Assembly: GCF_006538325.1 (NCBI RefSeq)
Contig: NZ_BJKK01000001.1
Location: forward strand, 558,001-622,000
Length of the DNA stretch: 64,000 bases
Reading direction: 5' to 3'
Origin: Alteromonas sp. KUL42
Lineage (GTDB): Bacteria > Pseudomonadota > Gammaproteobacteria > Enterobacterales > Alteromonadaceae
The position numbers and the translations under genes are program-made. The notes beneath the pieces were generated by a model, which made no database searches, was not told where the DNA came from, and saw nothing but the letters and a program-made list of their open reading frames with translations. Of this stretch, positions 48,333 through 58,935 are shown piece after piece; the stretch's first letter is position 1; the number at the start of each line of letters is the position of its first letter.

Positions 48333-50129
48333 ATGCAACAGTCGCACATTCGTAATTTCAGTATTATTGCCCACATTGACCACGGTAAGTCTACATTGTC
48401 AGACCGTTTAATTCAGCATTGTGGAGGGCTTTCCGATAGAGAGATGGCTGAACAAGTTCTAGACTCAATGGACTTGGAGAAAGAGCGTGGAATTACCATC
48501 AAAGCACAAAGTGTAACGCTTAATTATGAAGCGCGCGATGGCGAAACGTATCAATTGAATTTCATCGATACACCAGGGCACGTAGACTTCACTTATGAAG
48601 TTTCTCGCTCGCTAGCTGCCTGTGAAGGTGCGCTATTGGTAGTCGACGCGGGTCAGGGAGTTGAAGCACAAACCCTTGCGAACTGTTACACCGCCATTGA
48701 AATGGATATGGAAGTAGTGCCGGTTCTTAACAAAATTGACCTGCCACAAGCAGAGCCAGATCGCGTCGCAGAAGAAATTGAAGATATTGTTGGTATTGAT
48801 GCTGTTGATGCCGTTCGCTGCTCAGCAAAAACCGGCATTGGTATTGAAGACGTACTTGAAGTTATCGTTAATAAAATTCCTCCACCTGAGGGTGACCGTG
48901 AAGCACCGCTTAAAGCCCTTATTATTGACTCTTGGTTTGACAACTACCAAGGAGTTGTGTCGTTAGTGCGAATTGTGGAAGGACAGCTAACGAAGAAAGA
49001 CAAAATTCAAATTATGTCAAATGGCCAAGTTCATCAGGTTGATAAAATTGGTGTGTTTACACCTAAACCACTTGAAACAGGTTTATTACGAGCTGGTGAG
49101 GTTGGCTTTATAATCGCGGGTATTAAGGAGATTCACGGCGCGCCCGTGGGGGATACCATCACGCTATCTAAGCAGCCTGCGACTGAAATGCTGCCTGGCT
49201 TTAAGAAAGTGAAACCTCAAGTTTACGCGGGTATTTTCCCGATCAGCTCAGATGATTACGAAGATTTCCGCGATGCACTAGCAAAACTGAGCCTTAATGA
49301 TGCATCTCTGTTCTACGAGCCAGAGAGTTCGGCAGCTTTGGGCTTTGGATTCCGCATTGGTTTTCTTGGTATGTTGCACATGGAAATTATCCAAGAGCGA
49401 CTAGAGCGTGAATATGACTTGGGTCTTATTACCACAGCGCCTACCGTAATCTATGAAGTGGAAACTACCAAAGGCGAAGTCATTACCGTTGATAGCCCAG
49501 CAAAACTTCCACCTGTTAATGATATCGCGGAAATTCGCGAACCTATGGTTGAAGCCAATATTCTTGTACCTCAAGAATACTTAGGTAACGTCATTACCCT
49601 GTGTATAGAAAAACGCGGTATGCAAACCAATATGACATACCACGGCAAACAAGTTGCAGTAACTTATGAGCTTCCGATGGCTGAAGTAGTACTTGATTTC
49701 TTCGACCGTTTAAAGTCGACCAGTCGTGGTTTTGCATCACTTGATTACAATTTTAAACGCTTCCAAAGCTCAGATATGGTGCGTGTAGATATCCTAATTA
49801 ACGGCGAACGGGTTGATGCATTGGCAGTTATTACTCACCGTGAGAACTCTCAAGGTCGTGGTCGCGAATTAGTAGAAAAACTGCGTGAATTAATTCCACG
49901 TCAAATGTTTGATATTGCTATTCAGGCGGCAATTGGTAACCACATTGTGGCGCGAAGTACTGTTAAACAGTTACGCAAAAACGTAATTGCAAAATGTTAT
50001 GGTGGTGACGTAAGCCGTAAGAAAAAGTTACTTCAAAAACAGAAAGAAGGTAAGAAGCGAATGAAGCAAGTGGGTAACGTTGAATTACCTCAAGATGCAT
50101 TCTTAGCAGTATTGAAGGTAGGTAAATAA
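48333..50129 (+). CDS. lepA: Elongation factor 4 (LepA)
   Basis: This is a 598-residue translational GTPase. The G1 motif AHIDHGKST, the GITIKAQ switch, DTPGHVDF and NKIDLP are intact; domains II, III, V and the LepA-specific C-terminal domain ([18 protein letters not shown]) follow. It acts on stalled ribosomes or in initiation, depending on the model. Its stop TAA shares a base with the lepB start. Confidence 0.97.
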   Translation: MQQSHIRNFSIIAHIDHGKSTLSDRLIQHCGGLSDREMAEQVLDSMDLEKERGITIKAQSVTLNYEARDGETYQLNFIDTPGHVDFTYEVSRSLAACEGALLVVDAGQGVEAQTLANCYTAIEMDMEVVPVLNKIDLPQAEPDRVAEEIEDIVGIDAVDAVRCSAKTGIGIEDVLEVIVNKIPPPEGDREAPLKALIIDSWFDNYQGVVSLVRIVEGQLTKKDKIQIMSNGQVHQVDKIGVFTPKPLETGLLRAGEVGFIIAGIKEIHGAPVGDTITLSKQPATEMLPGFKKVKPQVYAGIFPISSDDYEDFRDALAKLSLNDASLFYEPESSAALGFGFRIGFLGMLHMEIIQERLEREYDLGLITTAPTVIYEVETTKGEVITVDSPAKLPPVNDIAEIREPMVEANILVPQEYLGNVITLCIEKRGMQTNMTYHGKQVAVTYELPMAEVVLDFFDRLKSTSRGFASLDYNFKRFQSSDMVRVDILINGERVDALAVITHRENSQGRGRELVEKLRELIPRQMFDIAIQAAIGNHIVARSTVKQLRKNVIAKCYGGDVSRKKKLLQKQKEGKKRMKQVGNVELPQDAFLAVLKVGK

Positions 50130-51031
50130 TGGCGAATTACTTCTCCCTCATTTTGGTGGCACTCACTTTTATTACAGGGTTAATTTGGCTAGTGGATAGC
50201 CTGGTGTTTGCACCAAAGCGCAAAGCGCGTTTGCAAGCTGCTGCGGCGGCGCAAGGCGCAAAATACGGAGAAGATCCACAATTGCCTTATCTGGTTGATA
50301 CCTCTCAACAGATATTTCCCGTTATTGCTTTCGTATTAGTGTTGCGTTCGTTTATTTACGAGCCCTTCCAAATACCGTCTGGTTCGATGATGCCAACCCT
50401 TTTAGTGGGGGATTTTATTTTGGTTGAAAAATTCTCCTACGGAATAAAAGACCCGGTAGTGAGAAGTAAACTGATTGAAACCGGCGTGCCAGAGCGCGGT
50501 GATGTTGTGGTATTCAAATACCCAGAAGATACGTCAATCGACTACATCAAACGTGTAATTGGTTTGCCAGGTGATACAGTGGTGTATCAGAACAAGCAGG
50601 TTTACATAAAACCTAAATGCGAATCGGGAAGTGATTGTCCAAAACTTAAAGCGGTTCCACTAACCTTTCAAGAGCGTGGCGAGTTTGTTCAAGATATGGC
50701 GCAGTTAATGCGTTATACCGAAGATTTGGGTACGGTTTCTCATGATATTTTACGCCACCCTGTTCGTGAAATTTCACCACTTAATTTCTATACTCAGCCT
50801 GGTACGCGCAGCAACGAGTGGATTGTTCCAGAAGGACATTACTTCGTACTGGGAGACAATCGCGACAATAGCCGAGACAGTCGTTTCTGGGGCTTTGTAC
50901 CCGATGAAAACCTTGTAGGTAAGGCTGTTGCCATTTGGATTTCCTTTGAGTTTGAAAGAACGCCATCTGACATACTTCCCACTTGGATACCTACAGGTAT
51001 TCGCTTTGAACGAGTAGGTGGCATTCATTAA
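50129..51031 (+). CDS. lepB: Signal peptidase I
   Basis: This is a 300-residue inner-membrane serine protease with two N-terminal transmembrane segments. The catalytic serine is in IPSGSMMPTL and the general-base lysine in YIKRVIGLPGD; box E (GDNRDNSRDSRFWG) is intact. It is coupled to lepA by TAATG overlap and to rnc in the same way. Confidence 0.97.
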   Translation: MANYFSLILVALTFITGLIWLVDSLVFAPKRKARLQAAAAAQGAKYGEDPQLPYLVDTSQQIFPVIAFVLVLRSFIYEPFQIPSGSMMPTLLVGDFILVEKFSYGIKDPVVRSKLIETGVPERGDVVVFKYPEDTSIDYIKRVIGLPGDTVVYQNKQVYIKPKCESGSDCPKLKAVPLTFQERGEFVQDMAQLMRYTEDLGTVSHDILRHPVREISPLNFYTQPGTRSNEWIVPEGHYFVLGDNRDNSRDSRFWGFVPDENLVGKAVAIWISFEFERTPSDILPTWIPTGIRFERVGGIH

Positions 51032-51717
51032 TGCAGGGAATTGATAAATATCGTCGCCTCTACAAGGCGATAGGTTATACCTTTAACAATGAAGCGCTGC
51101 TTGAACAGGCGCTGACTCACCGAAGTGCGGCAAAGCAACACAATGAGCGTCTTGAGTTCTTAGGCGATGCAGTATTGGGCATGATTGTTGGCGAGACATT
51201 ATTTAGACGCTTCCCGAGCGTGCCAGAAGGTAAACTCACCCGTATGCGTTCTACGTTGGTGAAAGGTGAGACATTGGCAGAGCTCGCCAAAGAAACCAGT
51301 GTCGGTGAATTGTTAAACCTTGGTCCCGGCGAATTAAAAAGTGGCGGCCATCGACGTAGCTCCATTTTGGCTGACGCTATAGAAGCTATTCTAGGCGCAA
51401 TTTACCTTGATTCAGGTATGGATGAAGTACGTGGTGTCATTGACAGATTATGGGAAAGCCGCATTGAAAAGCTTGACCCTAATGCGCACCCCAAAGACAG
51501 TAAGACCCGCCTGCAAGAGTTCCTACAAGGACGCAAGCTTCCTTTGCCAACCTATGAAGTGTTATCGATATCAGGCAAAGATCACGCACAAACGTTTGAA
51601 GTAAGCTGTGCCGTGGAAAGTTTGGCAAAGCCTGTTAAAGCATCAGGTAATAGCCGCCGTAAGGCAGAACAAGAAGCTGCGCGATTAACGTTGGAGAAGC
51701 TAGATGACAACGGGTAA
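51031..51717 (+). CDS. rnc: Ribonuclease III
   Basis: This is a 228-residue double-strand-specific endonuclease that processes rRNA and mRNA. The signature [15 protein letters not shown] carries the catalytic acidic residues; a double-stranded RNA-binding domain closes the protein (about 155-225). Its start shares a base with the lepB stop and its end overlaps era by 14 bases. Confidence 0.97.
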   Translation: MQGIDKYRRLYKAIGYTFNNEALLEQALTHRSAAKQHNERLEFLGDAVLGMIVGETLFRRFPSVPEGKLTRMRSTLVKGETLAELAKETSVGELLNLGPGELKSGGHRRSSILADAIEAILGAIYLDSGMDEVRGVIDRLWESRIEKLDPNAHPKDSKTRLQEFLQGRKLPLPTYEVLSISGKDHAQTFEVSCAVESLAKPVKASGNSRRKAEQEAARLTLEKLDDNG

Positions 51718-52648
51718 TGAGACAGACATGCATGACGGGCCAGAAGTAAATACTCGCTGTGGTCTGGTTGCTATAGTTGGGCGCCCTAATGTGGGCAAGT
51801 CAACTTTACTAAATCGCCTGTTAGGGCAAAAGGTGAGTATTACATCGCGTAAGCCTCAAACTACACGTCATCGCATTTTAGGTATTGATACCGATGGTGA
51901 TTATCAGGCTATTTATGTCGATACACCTGGACTTCACCAAGATGAAAAGCGCGCTATAAACCGTTACATGAATCGCGCAGCATCAAGCTCTCTTGCCGAA
52001 GTAGGTTTAGTCTTGTTTGTTGTTGAAGGCGACCGTTTCAACAGCGAAGACGAAATGGTGCTGACTAAAGTAAAGCAAGCTAACCTTCCTTGTTATCTGA
52101 TCATCAACAAAATGGATAAAGTTGAAGATAAAGAAGCCTTCATGGTGCATCTGCAGAAATTAGGTGAAAAGCACCCGTTTGAGCACATGATTCCTATTAG
52201 CGCCAAGCAAGGAAAGATGATCGATGGTATTCGAGAGTTGGTTGCTGAGTCCTTACCACCGAGTGAGTTTTTCTTCCCTGAAGATTATATAACAGACCGT
52301 TCAAGCCGTTTTATGGCTGCTGAAATCATTCGTGAAAAGCTAATGCGCTTTACTGGCGATGAGTTACCGTATTCTACAACCGTAGAAATTGAACAGTTTA
52401 AAATGACTGAGAACGGTGTATACCGCATCAGTGGCCTTATTCTTGTTGAGCGTGAAACGCAAAAGCGCATGATCATTGGTAAAGGGGGTAAGCACCTTAA
52501 AACCATTGGCGAGCAAGCACGAAAAGACATGGAAAACTTGTTTGATAACAAAGTTTTTCTGGAGCTATGGGTTAAAGTGAAGCAAGGTTGGGCTGATGAT
52601 GAGCGCGCACTTCGTTCACTTGGCTACGGCGACGACAGTAATTTCTAA
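51704..52648 (+). CDS. era: GTPase Era
   Basis: This is a 314-residue GTPase needed for 16S rRNA maturation and 30S assembly. G motifs are [16 protein letters not shown] and NKMD; the C-terminal KH domain has [14 protein letters not shown]. It overlaps rnc. recO, which often follows era, is not the next gene here. Confidence 0.97.
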   Translation: MTTGNETDMHDGPEVNTRCGLVAIVGRPNVGKSTLLNRLLGQKVSITSRKPQTTRHRILGIDTDGDYQAIYVDTPGLHQDEKRAINRYMNRAASSSLAEVGLVLFVVEGDRFNSEDEMVLTKVKQANLPCYLIINKMDKVEDKEAFMVHLQKLGEKHPFEHMIPISAKQGKMIDGIRELVAESLPPSEFFFPEDYITDRSSRFMAAEIIREKLMRFTGDELPYSTTVEIEQFKMTENGVYRISGLILVERETQKRMIIGKGGKHLKTIGEQARKDMENLFDNKVFLELWVKVKQGWADDERALRSLGYGDDSNF

Positions 52649-52655
52649 TACAAAT

Positions 52656-52726
52656 GCAGTGAAAGGCGGCTTCTCTTACTAAGGTTAGGGGAACCTAAAA
52701 CGGTGACCTCTTTTGCTTTTCACTGC
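52656..52726 (+). other. Structured intergenic element between era and pdxH
   Basis: GCAGTGAAAGGC (52656-52667) pairs with GCTTTTCACTGC (52715-52726) with one G-T pair, enclosing a smaller stem AGGTT/AACCT (52682-52686, 52692-52696). No T-run follows, so it does not look like a normal terminator. Confidence 0.5.
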
Positions 52727-52782
52727 GTAATCCTCTTACAGTATTTATGTGAGTTTGGCACAGAGCCTTATAGGAGTGTGAC

Positions 52783-53421
52783 ATGGCAATCTCAGATATG
52801 CGTAGACAATATTCCAAGGGTACTTTGGATGAGTCTGATATAACCGCAAATCCTTTTAGTTTGTTCGATCAATGGCTTAAAGAGGCCATAGATGCTGGTA
52901 TTCCCGATCCTACCGCTATGACAGTTGCTACAGTTGATGCCTCTGGTCAACCTTCTCAACGCATTGTGTTGTTAAAGGATGTGAGCCAAGCGGGATTCGT
53001 ATTTTTTACCAACCTTGGAAGCCGCAAAGCACAAGAGTTATCGGTTAATCCAAAGGTCTCTTGTCACTTTCCGTGGTTTTTCATGGAACGACAAGTACGG
53101 GTTTGTGGCAGTGTAGAGAAGCTTTCTGTTTCTGAAAATGCCAGTTACTTTTTCTCTCGTCCTAAAGATAGCCAGCTCGCAGCTTATGCATCAAAACAAA
53201 GTAAACCTATTAGCAACAAAGCGCTGTTACTTACACAGTTCAAACAATTGAAAGAAAAATTTGCCAATAAAGATTTGCCCATCCCAGATTTTTGGGGAGG
53301 CTTTAGAATTGTGCCCCATCAAATTGAATTTTGGCAAGGTGGTGAAGACAGGCTACACGACCGTTTTGAATATAATAAGCAGGACGACGGCTCGTGGGTA
53401 ACTCAGCGCCTTATGCCTTAA
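52783..53421 (+). CDS. pdxH: Pyridoxine 5'-phosphate oxidase
   Basis: This is a 212-residue FMN enzyme that makes pyridoxal 5'-phosphate. Characteristic stretches are MRRQY at the start, PSQRIVLLKDVSQAGFVFFTN, and the C-terminal signature PDFWGGFRIVPHQIEFWQGG plus RLHDR. AGGAG lies six bases before ATG 52783. E. coli PdxH is 218 residues. Confidence 0.96.
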   Translation: MAISDMRRQYSKGTLDESDITANPFSLFDQWLKEAIDAGIPDPTAMTVATVDASGQPSQRIVLLKDVSQAGFVFFTNLGSRKAQELSVNPKVSCHFPWFFMERQVRVCGSVEKLSVSENASYFFSRPKDSQLAAYASKQSKPISNKALLLTQFKQLKEKFANKDLPIPDFWGGFRIVPHQIEFWQGGEDRLHDRFEYNKQDDGSWVTQRLMP

Positions 53422-53462
53422 ATTATGCTGCGATGGTGTTGGTTCTGTAGGCACGAGTAACC

Positions 53463-54263
53463 GTGATAGACAGCCACTGCCATCTCAACCTACCTCCTTT
53501 AAACGTTGATCTCGACGAGGTTATCTCGTCGGCCAAACAAAACGGTATTACGCGCATTTTACTGCCGGGTATCACGGTTTCTTCATGGGCAGTACAAAAA
53601 GAGATTTGTCAGCGTTACTGCGACCAACTTCCTATCGACCTTGCTCTTGGTCTTCACCCTTACTTTCTTGCAAAAACGCGTCTGTCTCAGCTAAATAGTA
53701 GCAACGATGAAATTCATCAATTGGAGCAAGCCATTGACGATCCTACCTATGCGGTAAAGGCGGTAGGGGAAACAGGGTTAGATGCGGTTATCGATGTACC
53801 ACTAGAAATACAAAAAGACGTTTTAGACAAACACCTTGCTATTGCGAGTAATGCCAAACTACCGGTGATTTTGCACCATAGAAAGAGTCACCATTTGTTG
53901 TTTGAAGCGCTTAAAAAGCGACGCTTTAAGTACGGTGGCGTAGTGCATGGTTTCTCTGGCAGTATTGATGTAGCAAAGCGCTATATTAATATGGGGTTTA
54001 GCCTTGGAATAGGTGGTACTATTACCTATCAAAGAGCACGCAAAACCCGCGATACCGTTGCATATTTACTAAAACACCAGCTAGACAGTGTACTATTAGA
54101 GACTGACGCGCCGGATATGCCAATGTGGGGAAGGCAAGGGCAGTGTAATAAACCTGAATATTTGGTTGATGTAGTGAATGTACTTTGCAGGCTTGGCGAT
54201 TGCAGTGCTCAGCACATCATTTCTGCTACAACAAACAACTATACGCGATTGTTTTTAGGTTAA
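53463..54263 (+). CDS. TatD-family metal-dependent nuclease
   Basis: This is a 266-residue TIM-barrel hydrolase of the YjjV/TatD group. Metal ligands are in IDSHCHLN, GETGLD, LHHRKS, VVHGFSG and LETDAP. Members act as 3' to 5' exonucleases or deaminase-like proofreaders; substrate unassigned. The start is GTG 53463, placing the metal-binding SHCH at residues 4-7 as in the family. Confidence 0.88.
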   Translation: MIDSHCHLNLPPLNVDLDEVISSAKQNGITRILLPGITVSSWAVQKEICQRYCDQLPIDLALGLHPYFLAKTRLSQLNSSNDEIHQLEQAIDDPTYAVKAVGETGLDAVIDVPLEIQKDVLDKHLAIASNAKLPVILHHRKSHHLLFEALKKRRFKYGGVVHGFSGSIDVAKRYINMGFSLGIGGTITYQRARKTRDTVAYLLKHQLDSVLLETDAPDMPMWGRQGQCNKPEYLVDVVNVLCRLGDCSAQHIISATTNNYTRLFLG

Positions 54264-54273
54264 TATAGCTTTA

Positions 54274-54936
54274 TTAAGCGTTGTGATTGATACGCTTAGC
54301 CTCCAAGGCTTTAATCACAACAGGCCTAAATTTATAAAAACCACGGGTAATATAAATGCCAACGGTTAATGTTAAAAATACTAGAATACATGCGATAAAA
54401 ACCAGTTGATAGCGAAGTGTTAAAGGCATTTTCAAAAGCGCCGAAGTATCGATGTGCACATTCACATACCCCAATACATCACCGTTTTCGTTGTTGATGC
54501 TTTCTACAAAAGTAAGTGGCGTAATGTCATAATCTCTATTAATAGCAATTACACTTTCTGCTTTTGGCAAAGGCGCGATATAGCGACCATCTTTATCAAA
54601 AACAGCTACAGCCAGTACGTGAGGTTCTTTTACTAGTACGGTTACAATCGGCTCTATAACAGAACGCTGCAGTACAGAAATTGATTGCTCTGATGGTGTA
54701 GTACCATGGCCAGGTGAGAGTAGCTGTGCGTATTGGCGGGCAATACTTTCACCTGATTGCTGCGTTTGAACGTTTAGCCAGTCCTCTTGATATTGCTGAA
54801 ATAAAACAAGCAGCAGCACCGATAACACAATGACCATGCACACAACGAAGGTGTGAAAAAGCCTTTTCACAGCGGTATAAAGCGAATGAGAATGACTGTG
54901 AAGCGCAGATATCGCTTTATCCCTATTAAGTACCAA
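54274..54936 (-). CDS. smp: Smp/YtjB-family membrane protein
   Basis: This is a 220-residue protein with a transmembrane helix near each end (about 30-48 and 175-195) and a periplasmic middle (SVLQRSVIEPIVTVLVKEP, AVFDKDGRYIAPLP) that resembles a small sensor domain. The family lies next to serB in gammaproteobacteria (smp-serB-radA in E. coli), which supports the name. The start is probably TTG 54936; no in-frame ATG lies before the first helix. Confidence 0.82.
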   Translation of the reverse strand: MVLNRDKAISALHSHSHSLYTAVKRLFHTFVVCMVIVLSVLLLVLFQQYQEDWLNVQTQQSGESIARQYAQLLSPGHGTTPSEQSISVLQRSVIEPIVTVLVKEPHVLAVAVFDKDGRYIAPLPKAESVIAINRDYDITPLTFVESINNENGDVLGYVNVHIDTSALLKMPLTLRYQLVFIACILVFLTLTVGIYITRGFYKFRPVVIKALEAKRINHNA

Positions 54937-55052
54937 TTACAAAGCCTAATTTAAATATGAGCATGCTAATACAGTAGGATAATTCCAATTAATTTGAAAG
55001 AGTATATTTTATTCGCCCATTGAATTGGTTAGCATTAGCTTACACAATTTAA

Positions 55053-56060
55053 ATGGGAAATGCTCCTGTGCAAACTAATATTGACACGTTGTTGGGCAAC
55101 CAAAGCAGTGACACGATTCATTCAGCTTCTGCGCTTACGTCATTGATCAAAACCGAACATAACCAAAACGCGTTCACGCATATACTTACCCTTTTTGGGC
55201 AAGCGCTAACACCCTATATTGTGCGTGAAATACTTAACAAGTTATCTGATGTGTTCGAACCTTCTAGTCTAGCGTTTCACCATTTGAGTGGCGTTTTTGG
55301 GGATGATGTTATTGAAATCAGAGGGCACAGCAACAGTAGTGATCACACGCATATCAACCAATTGCTAAGCGACGTAACCCAACGTTTTAATGTTGATGCT
55401 GGCATTCAAAAAGATAGACCGTCGCTTTCAACACCGGGCTTGCTCGTAATGGATATGGACAGCACCGTAATTGCTATTGAATGTATAGATGAAATAGCAA
55501 AACTCGCCGATGTAGGTGAGCAAGTGGCTGAAGTAACAGCGAAAGCAATGCGTGGCGAAATTGCGTTTAATGATAGCTTGATACACCGCGTTGCGTGTCT
55601 GGAAGGTGTGCCTCTTGCTCACTTAATGGCGATAAGAGATAGCATTCCAATTATGCCAGGTATACAAGCGCTTATTTCTCAATTGAAACAACACGGTTGG
55701 AAACTCGCGATTGCATCAGGCGGTTTTACCTATTTTGCCAACTATCTAAAAGACAGGTTGGGCTTGGATTACGCTATTTCAAATACGCTTGCTATCGAGA
55801 ATGATACACTCACAGGCAAAGTAGAGGGCGAAATTGTCAATGCACAGGTTAAAGCAAGAACCGTTGATACGTTGACTGAGCAATGGCAAATTTCCCCATC
55901 ACAAACAGTTGCGATGGGTGACGGTGCCAACGACTTAGACATGATGTCTCATGCTGCTTTAGGTGTGGCGTGTCATGGCAAACCTTTGGTGAATGAAAAA
56001 GCAGACGTCGCCATTCGGGTAGGTAGTTTACATAGTATGTTGTATTTCTTAGGCAGATAG
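55053..56060 (+). CDS. serB: Phosphoserine phosphatase
   Basis: This is a 335-residue HAD enzyme, last step of serine synthesis. Motif I is MDMDSTVI, motif II SGG in AIASGGFTY, and motif IV GDGANDLDM. An N-terminal ACT-like region precedes the catalytic domain. A GTG at 55068 with GGGA at nine bases is an alternative start. An inverted repeat (GGTAACATCG at 56068-56077 with 56102-56111) follows the gene. Confidence 0.95.
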   Translation: MGNAPVQTNIDTLLGNQSSDTIHSASALTSLIKTEHNQNAFTHILTLFGQALTPYIVREILNKLSDVFEPSSLAFHHLSGVFGDDVIEIRGHSNSSDHTHINQLLSDVTQRFNVDAGIQKDRPSLSTPGLLVMDMDSTVIAIECIDEIAKLADVGEQVAEVTAKAMRGEIAFNDSLIHRVACLEGVPLAHLMAIRDSIPIMPGIQALISQLKQHGWKLAIASGGFTYFANYLKDRLGLDYAISNTLAIENDTLTGKVEGEIVNAQVKARTVDTLTEQWQISPSQTVAMGDGANDLDMMSHAALGVACHGKPLVNEKADVAIRVGSLHSMLYFLGR

Positions 56061-56244
56061 TTTTTCAGGTAACATCGCTGCCGGTAATTCAAATAAAGCA
56101 ACGATGTTACCCGCGATGTGAAATTAAAATTCCTTGCAGACACGTCTTTGAACGTAGTTCTGAGGTAATATCACGGTATCAATCAGCTCACTTCAAATAA
56201 TACAACGCCAAGCTCACACGCGCTTAGTGGTTTAACAAAATTCG

Positions 56245-58749
56245 CTAATGCGAGCCTGTCATTTTAAGCGTTTTGTTTGCGGTGATGTCTTCTATACTAA
56301 AGCCGTAGCGTACAAGTACTTCATCGGTTACATCAATTAGATGAGAACACGCCGCCATTGCCCACATGTTTTTTTCGAGCTCTCGTGCTCTGTGTACCGC
56401 ATACATGGTGACATAATTAAACTCTGTTTGGAGCATTGTCATGTCGGGTTTACCGGTTGTAGTAAGCATGACATGTATGGCAATAAACTGTCCTCTCGCC
56501 ATAGCTTCACGTATGAAAGCACGGCGCTGATCATTGTCTTCAAATTTGTGAGCATAGCGAGGAATAATGGCCATGCGGGGATCTTGCTGAGAAATATCGA
56601 ATGATATAAAAAGTTCTTGTCGCAACGGCATATTTTCTAGTTTTACTGACTTAATCCCGCTTTGAACAAAAGGCGAGTCTTGCTTCCTATCGCGAAAGAA
56701 AAATTCTAGATTCACTTGGCCCCGTTCAGCAAAATTAGTGGTTAGTGTGGTAATACGCTCATCTTGTTTTCCGATAATACACGCTTGAGGCGTATAACGA
56801 GCGCCTTCTTTACCCATTAAAAAAGATAATGATGTAGCGTTACGCGCATTAATGCAGCGCAATGCATGTCCCATTCCCGGGACTTCTTCTTCATCAGATT
56901 CTACTTTGAGGTTGCCTCTATTCTTCTTAATCAGCTCTTCAAAAAAGTGTCTTGCACTTTTTCCTTCCTCTCCGGGCACGGCTTTAAGATGTAGAATATT
57001 TTTTTGGACATTGTGATAGATAATGTCGTATTGCAGGTTCATAACATCGAAGTTTGCCGTGATTTTTTGTAGCCGTGGAAATGCTACTTCAACACGGCCT
57101 TCTAAGCTACCCGTGTACTCCTTATTTAGCTCTACCCTAAGACCCAATCCATTGACAGAGATATCTTCGCTAATACCTTTGTGTACGATATCTTGATAGT
57201 TGAAACGCGCTTCAATTTGGGTTCGTAATTGATAACGACTTTCGATACGCTGCTCTTCGTACTTAAACCTTACAATTTGTATATTCGACGGTGGACGGTT
57301 GCGAGGATGTCCAAAAGCGCGAAGATGAGCAAGATTATCGCGGTTAAATTTAAACTCGTTGTATGTTTCTTGTCCTGTTACAGAAGTCACGTCTGTAATG
57401 TGTAATAGATAGCGTAAGTTTTTAAGCTTAGACATTAACCGCGCAGAGGGCGGGTGGTTTAACTTTTTAACTTTACTACCTACCGAATCAGGAATAGACA
57501 GGGGAATGTGTGCCTGTTCAGGTGACATGTTAGTCAGTGTGATTTTAAACACACGCCAACTGGCCTTTTTTGAGCCAAAACCTAAAAATACGCGAGTGAG
57601 CACTTCTTTTTGTAGAAGCTCTTCGTATGACGCTGAATAGAAATACACCTTATCGTTTTGCAAGTGTGTAAAGCTAAATACAAAGCTTTCTCTTGCTTCA
57701 TTTGATTTGCCCAATAGGCGAGTCAACCGCTCTGGTGTTAACAAGAAGTTTAAGCGACATACGTTTTCTTCATCCTGCCAATATTGAAGGGTTTCTCTGT
57801 TGACTTCGTTCATCATGGCAAAGCGTGGAACCAATGTACCACTAATGTCATCAACGAAGACGGGAAGAGTAGGGCTGCGCGGAGAGAAGTATTGTTCGCA
57901 AATCTTACTGGTGATTGCCTCAATCGTGTTGTTCATATTAACTTTATAGCGGCGCTTGTTACCGTGAATAAAGTTCTCTAGGAATCGCTCGAAAACAACA
58001 TTGGGAAAGTCGCTATCGCGTTGCAGTGCAAGATAGTTTGCGTCGTTTTTAGCTATAATTTTAACTAATTTATACGCGATACCGTTTTTTGTATCTAACG
58101 CAAATTCGTTTTCTAACCCTCGAAAATAAATGAAAAGGGTTTCACCAACGTTAAAAATAACCTCTTTGGCTAGCTTTACTTGAAGCCCTTCAAGTGAAAT
58201 ATCGACACTTAGGCCCCTAACAGATTGATGAGCACTGTTAAATATTTCAACAGCGACAGCGAAGTTCATACGCTCTGTGGTGCGCTGTTGATAGTCGAGT
58301 AAGTTGACGGTAGGCACTTTAAATTGTTCAAGTACCGCAGAGCGCCTTTTTAACTCGGGGTGCTCTTTGTCAACTCGCTCTTGTTGAAGCTCTTTCTCAC
58401 GCATTAATCGAAAGTTATTTTCTGTGTTTTGTACGGCCTCGTACACGCCGTAAGTGTAACGGCCAAACACGCGCAATTGCTCTTCGAATTTGTCTATTGC
58501 TACATCGTCCATGTAGTGAGTGCGTCCCTCATGGACATATTTATTGCACTTACCGTCTACGTTTCCTCTCAAATCAATAATGCGCATGCATGGCTTCGCA
58601 AGGCGTTTTACTTCCATTTTGATCAGAAAACGTTTTTCTTTGGGAACATCTGATGCGATCTGTAGCAACACTTGGTTAAATTCAGGTTCTTCAACCATAG
58701 GTTTGAGCTGTTCAATAATATCAGCGTATTGCTTTAAATCTTGACTCAT
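56245..58749 (-). CDS. Large c-di-GMP-binding protein with two PilZ domains
   Basis: This is an 834-residue soluble protein with two PilZ domains. The first has RTTER (R156, R160) and DISLEG (183-188); the second, roughly residues 490-560, has RYQLR and DISVNG. Both therefore carry the full RxxxR and DxSxxG c-di-GMP motifs. The rest is helical or beta sequence with no enzymatic motif I recognise. It is divergent from radA. Proteins of this type occur near serB-radA in Alteromonadales and vibrios; function unproven. Confidence 0.85.
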   Translation of the reverse strand: MSQDLKQYADIIEQLKPMVEEPEFNQVLLQIASDVPKEKRFLIKMEVKRLAKPCMRIIDLRGNVDGKCNKYVHEGRTHYMDDVAIDKFEEQLRVFGRYTYGVYEAVQNTENNFRLMREKELQQERVDKEHPELKRRSAVLEQFKVPTVNLLDYQQRTTERMNFAVAVEIFNSAHQSVRGLSVDISLEGLQVKLAKEVIFNVGETLFIYFRGLENEFALDTKNGIAYKLVKIIAKNDANYLALQRDSDFPNVVFERFLENFIHGNKRRYKVNMNNTIEAITSKICEQYFSPRSPTLPVFVDDISGTLVPRFAMMNEVNRETLQYWQDEENVCRLNFLLTPERLTRLLGKSNEARESFVFSFTHLQNDKVYFYSASYEELLQKEVLTRVFLGFGSKKASWRVFKITLTNMSPEQAHIPLSIPDSVGSKVKKLNHPPSARLMSKLKNLRYLLHITDVTSVTGQETYNEFKFNRDNLAHLRAFGHPRNRPPSNIQIVRFKYEEQRIESRYQLRTQIEARFNYQDIVHKGISEDISVNGLGLRVELNKEYTGSLEGRVEVAFPRLQKITANFDVMNLQYDIIYHNVQKNILHLKAVPGEEGKSARHFFEELIKKNRGNLKVESDEEEVPGMGHALRCINARNATSLSFLMGKEGARYTPQACIIGKQDERITTLTTNFAERGQVNLEFFFRDRKQDSPFVQSGIKSVKLENMPLRQELFISFDISQQDPRMAIIPRYAHKFEDNDQRRAFIREAMARGQFIAIHVMLTTTGKPDMTMLQTEFNYVTMYAVHRARELEKNMWAMAACSHLIDVTDEVLVRYGFSIEDITANKTLKMTGSH

Positions 58750-58935
58750 GAATGCGCAACTTTATTGTTTAGTATCATTATTTTAATTCTTATCGGCCAA
58801 ACAGCAAAACTTATTAACCTAATAAAACTGGACGTTGTTTTCGCGTGTTTACTGGTTGCCCCAAAGTAGGTTCTGCTTAATTAACACTTATTTGGTGGTA
58901 GAATACTCCTTTTATGAAACGGATAAAACTGGAAT

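Noticed and set aside
56068-56111. Inverted repeat after serB considered as terminator
   Set aside because: The stem is perfect (10 bp) but the loop is 24 bases and no T-run follows on either strand.
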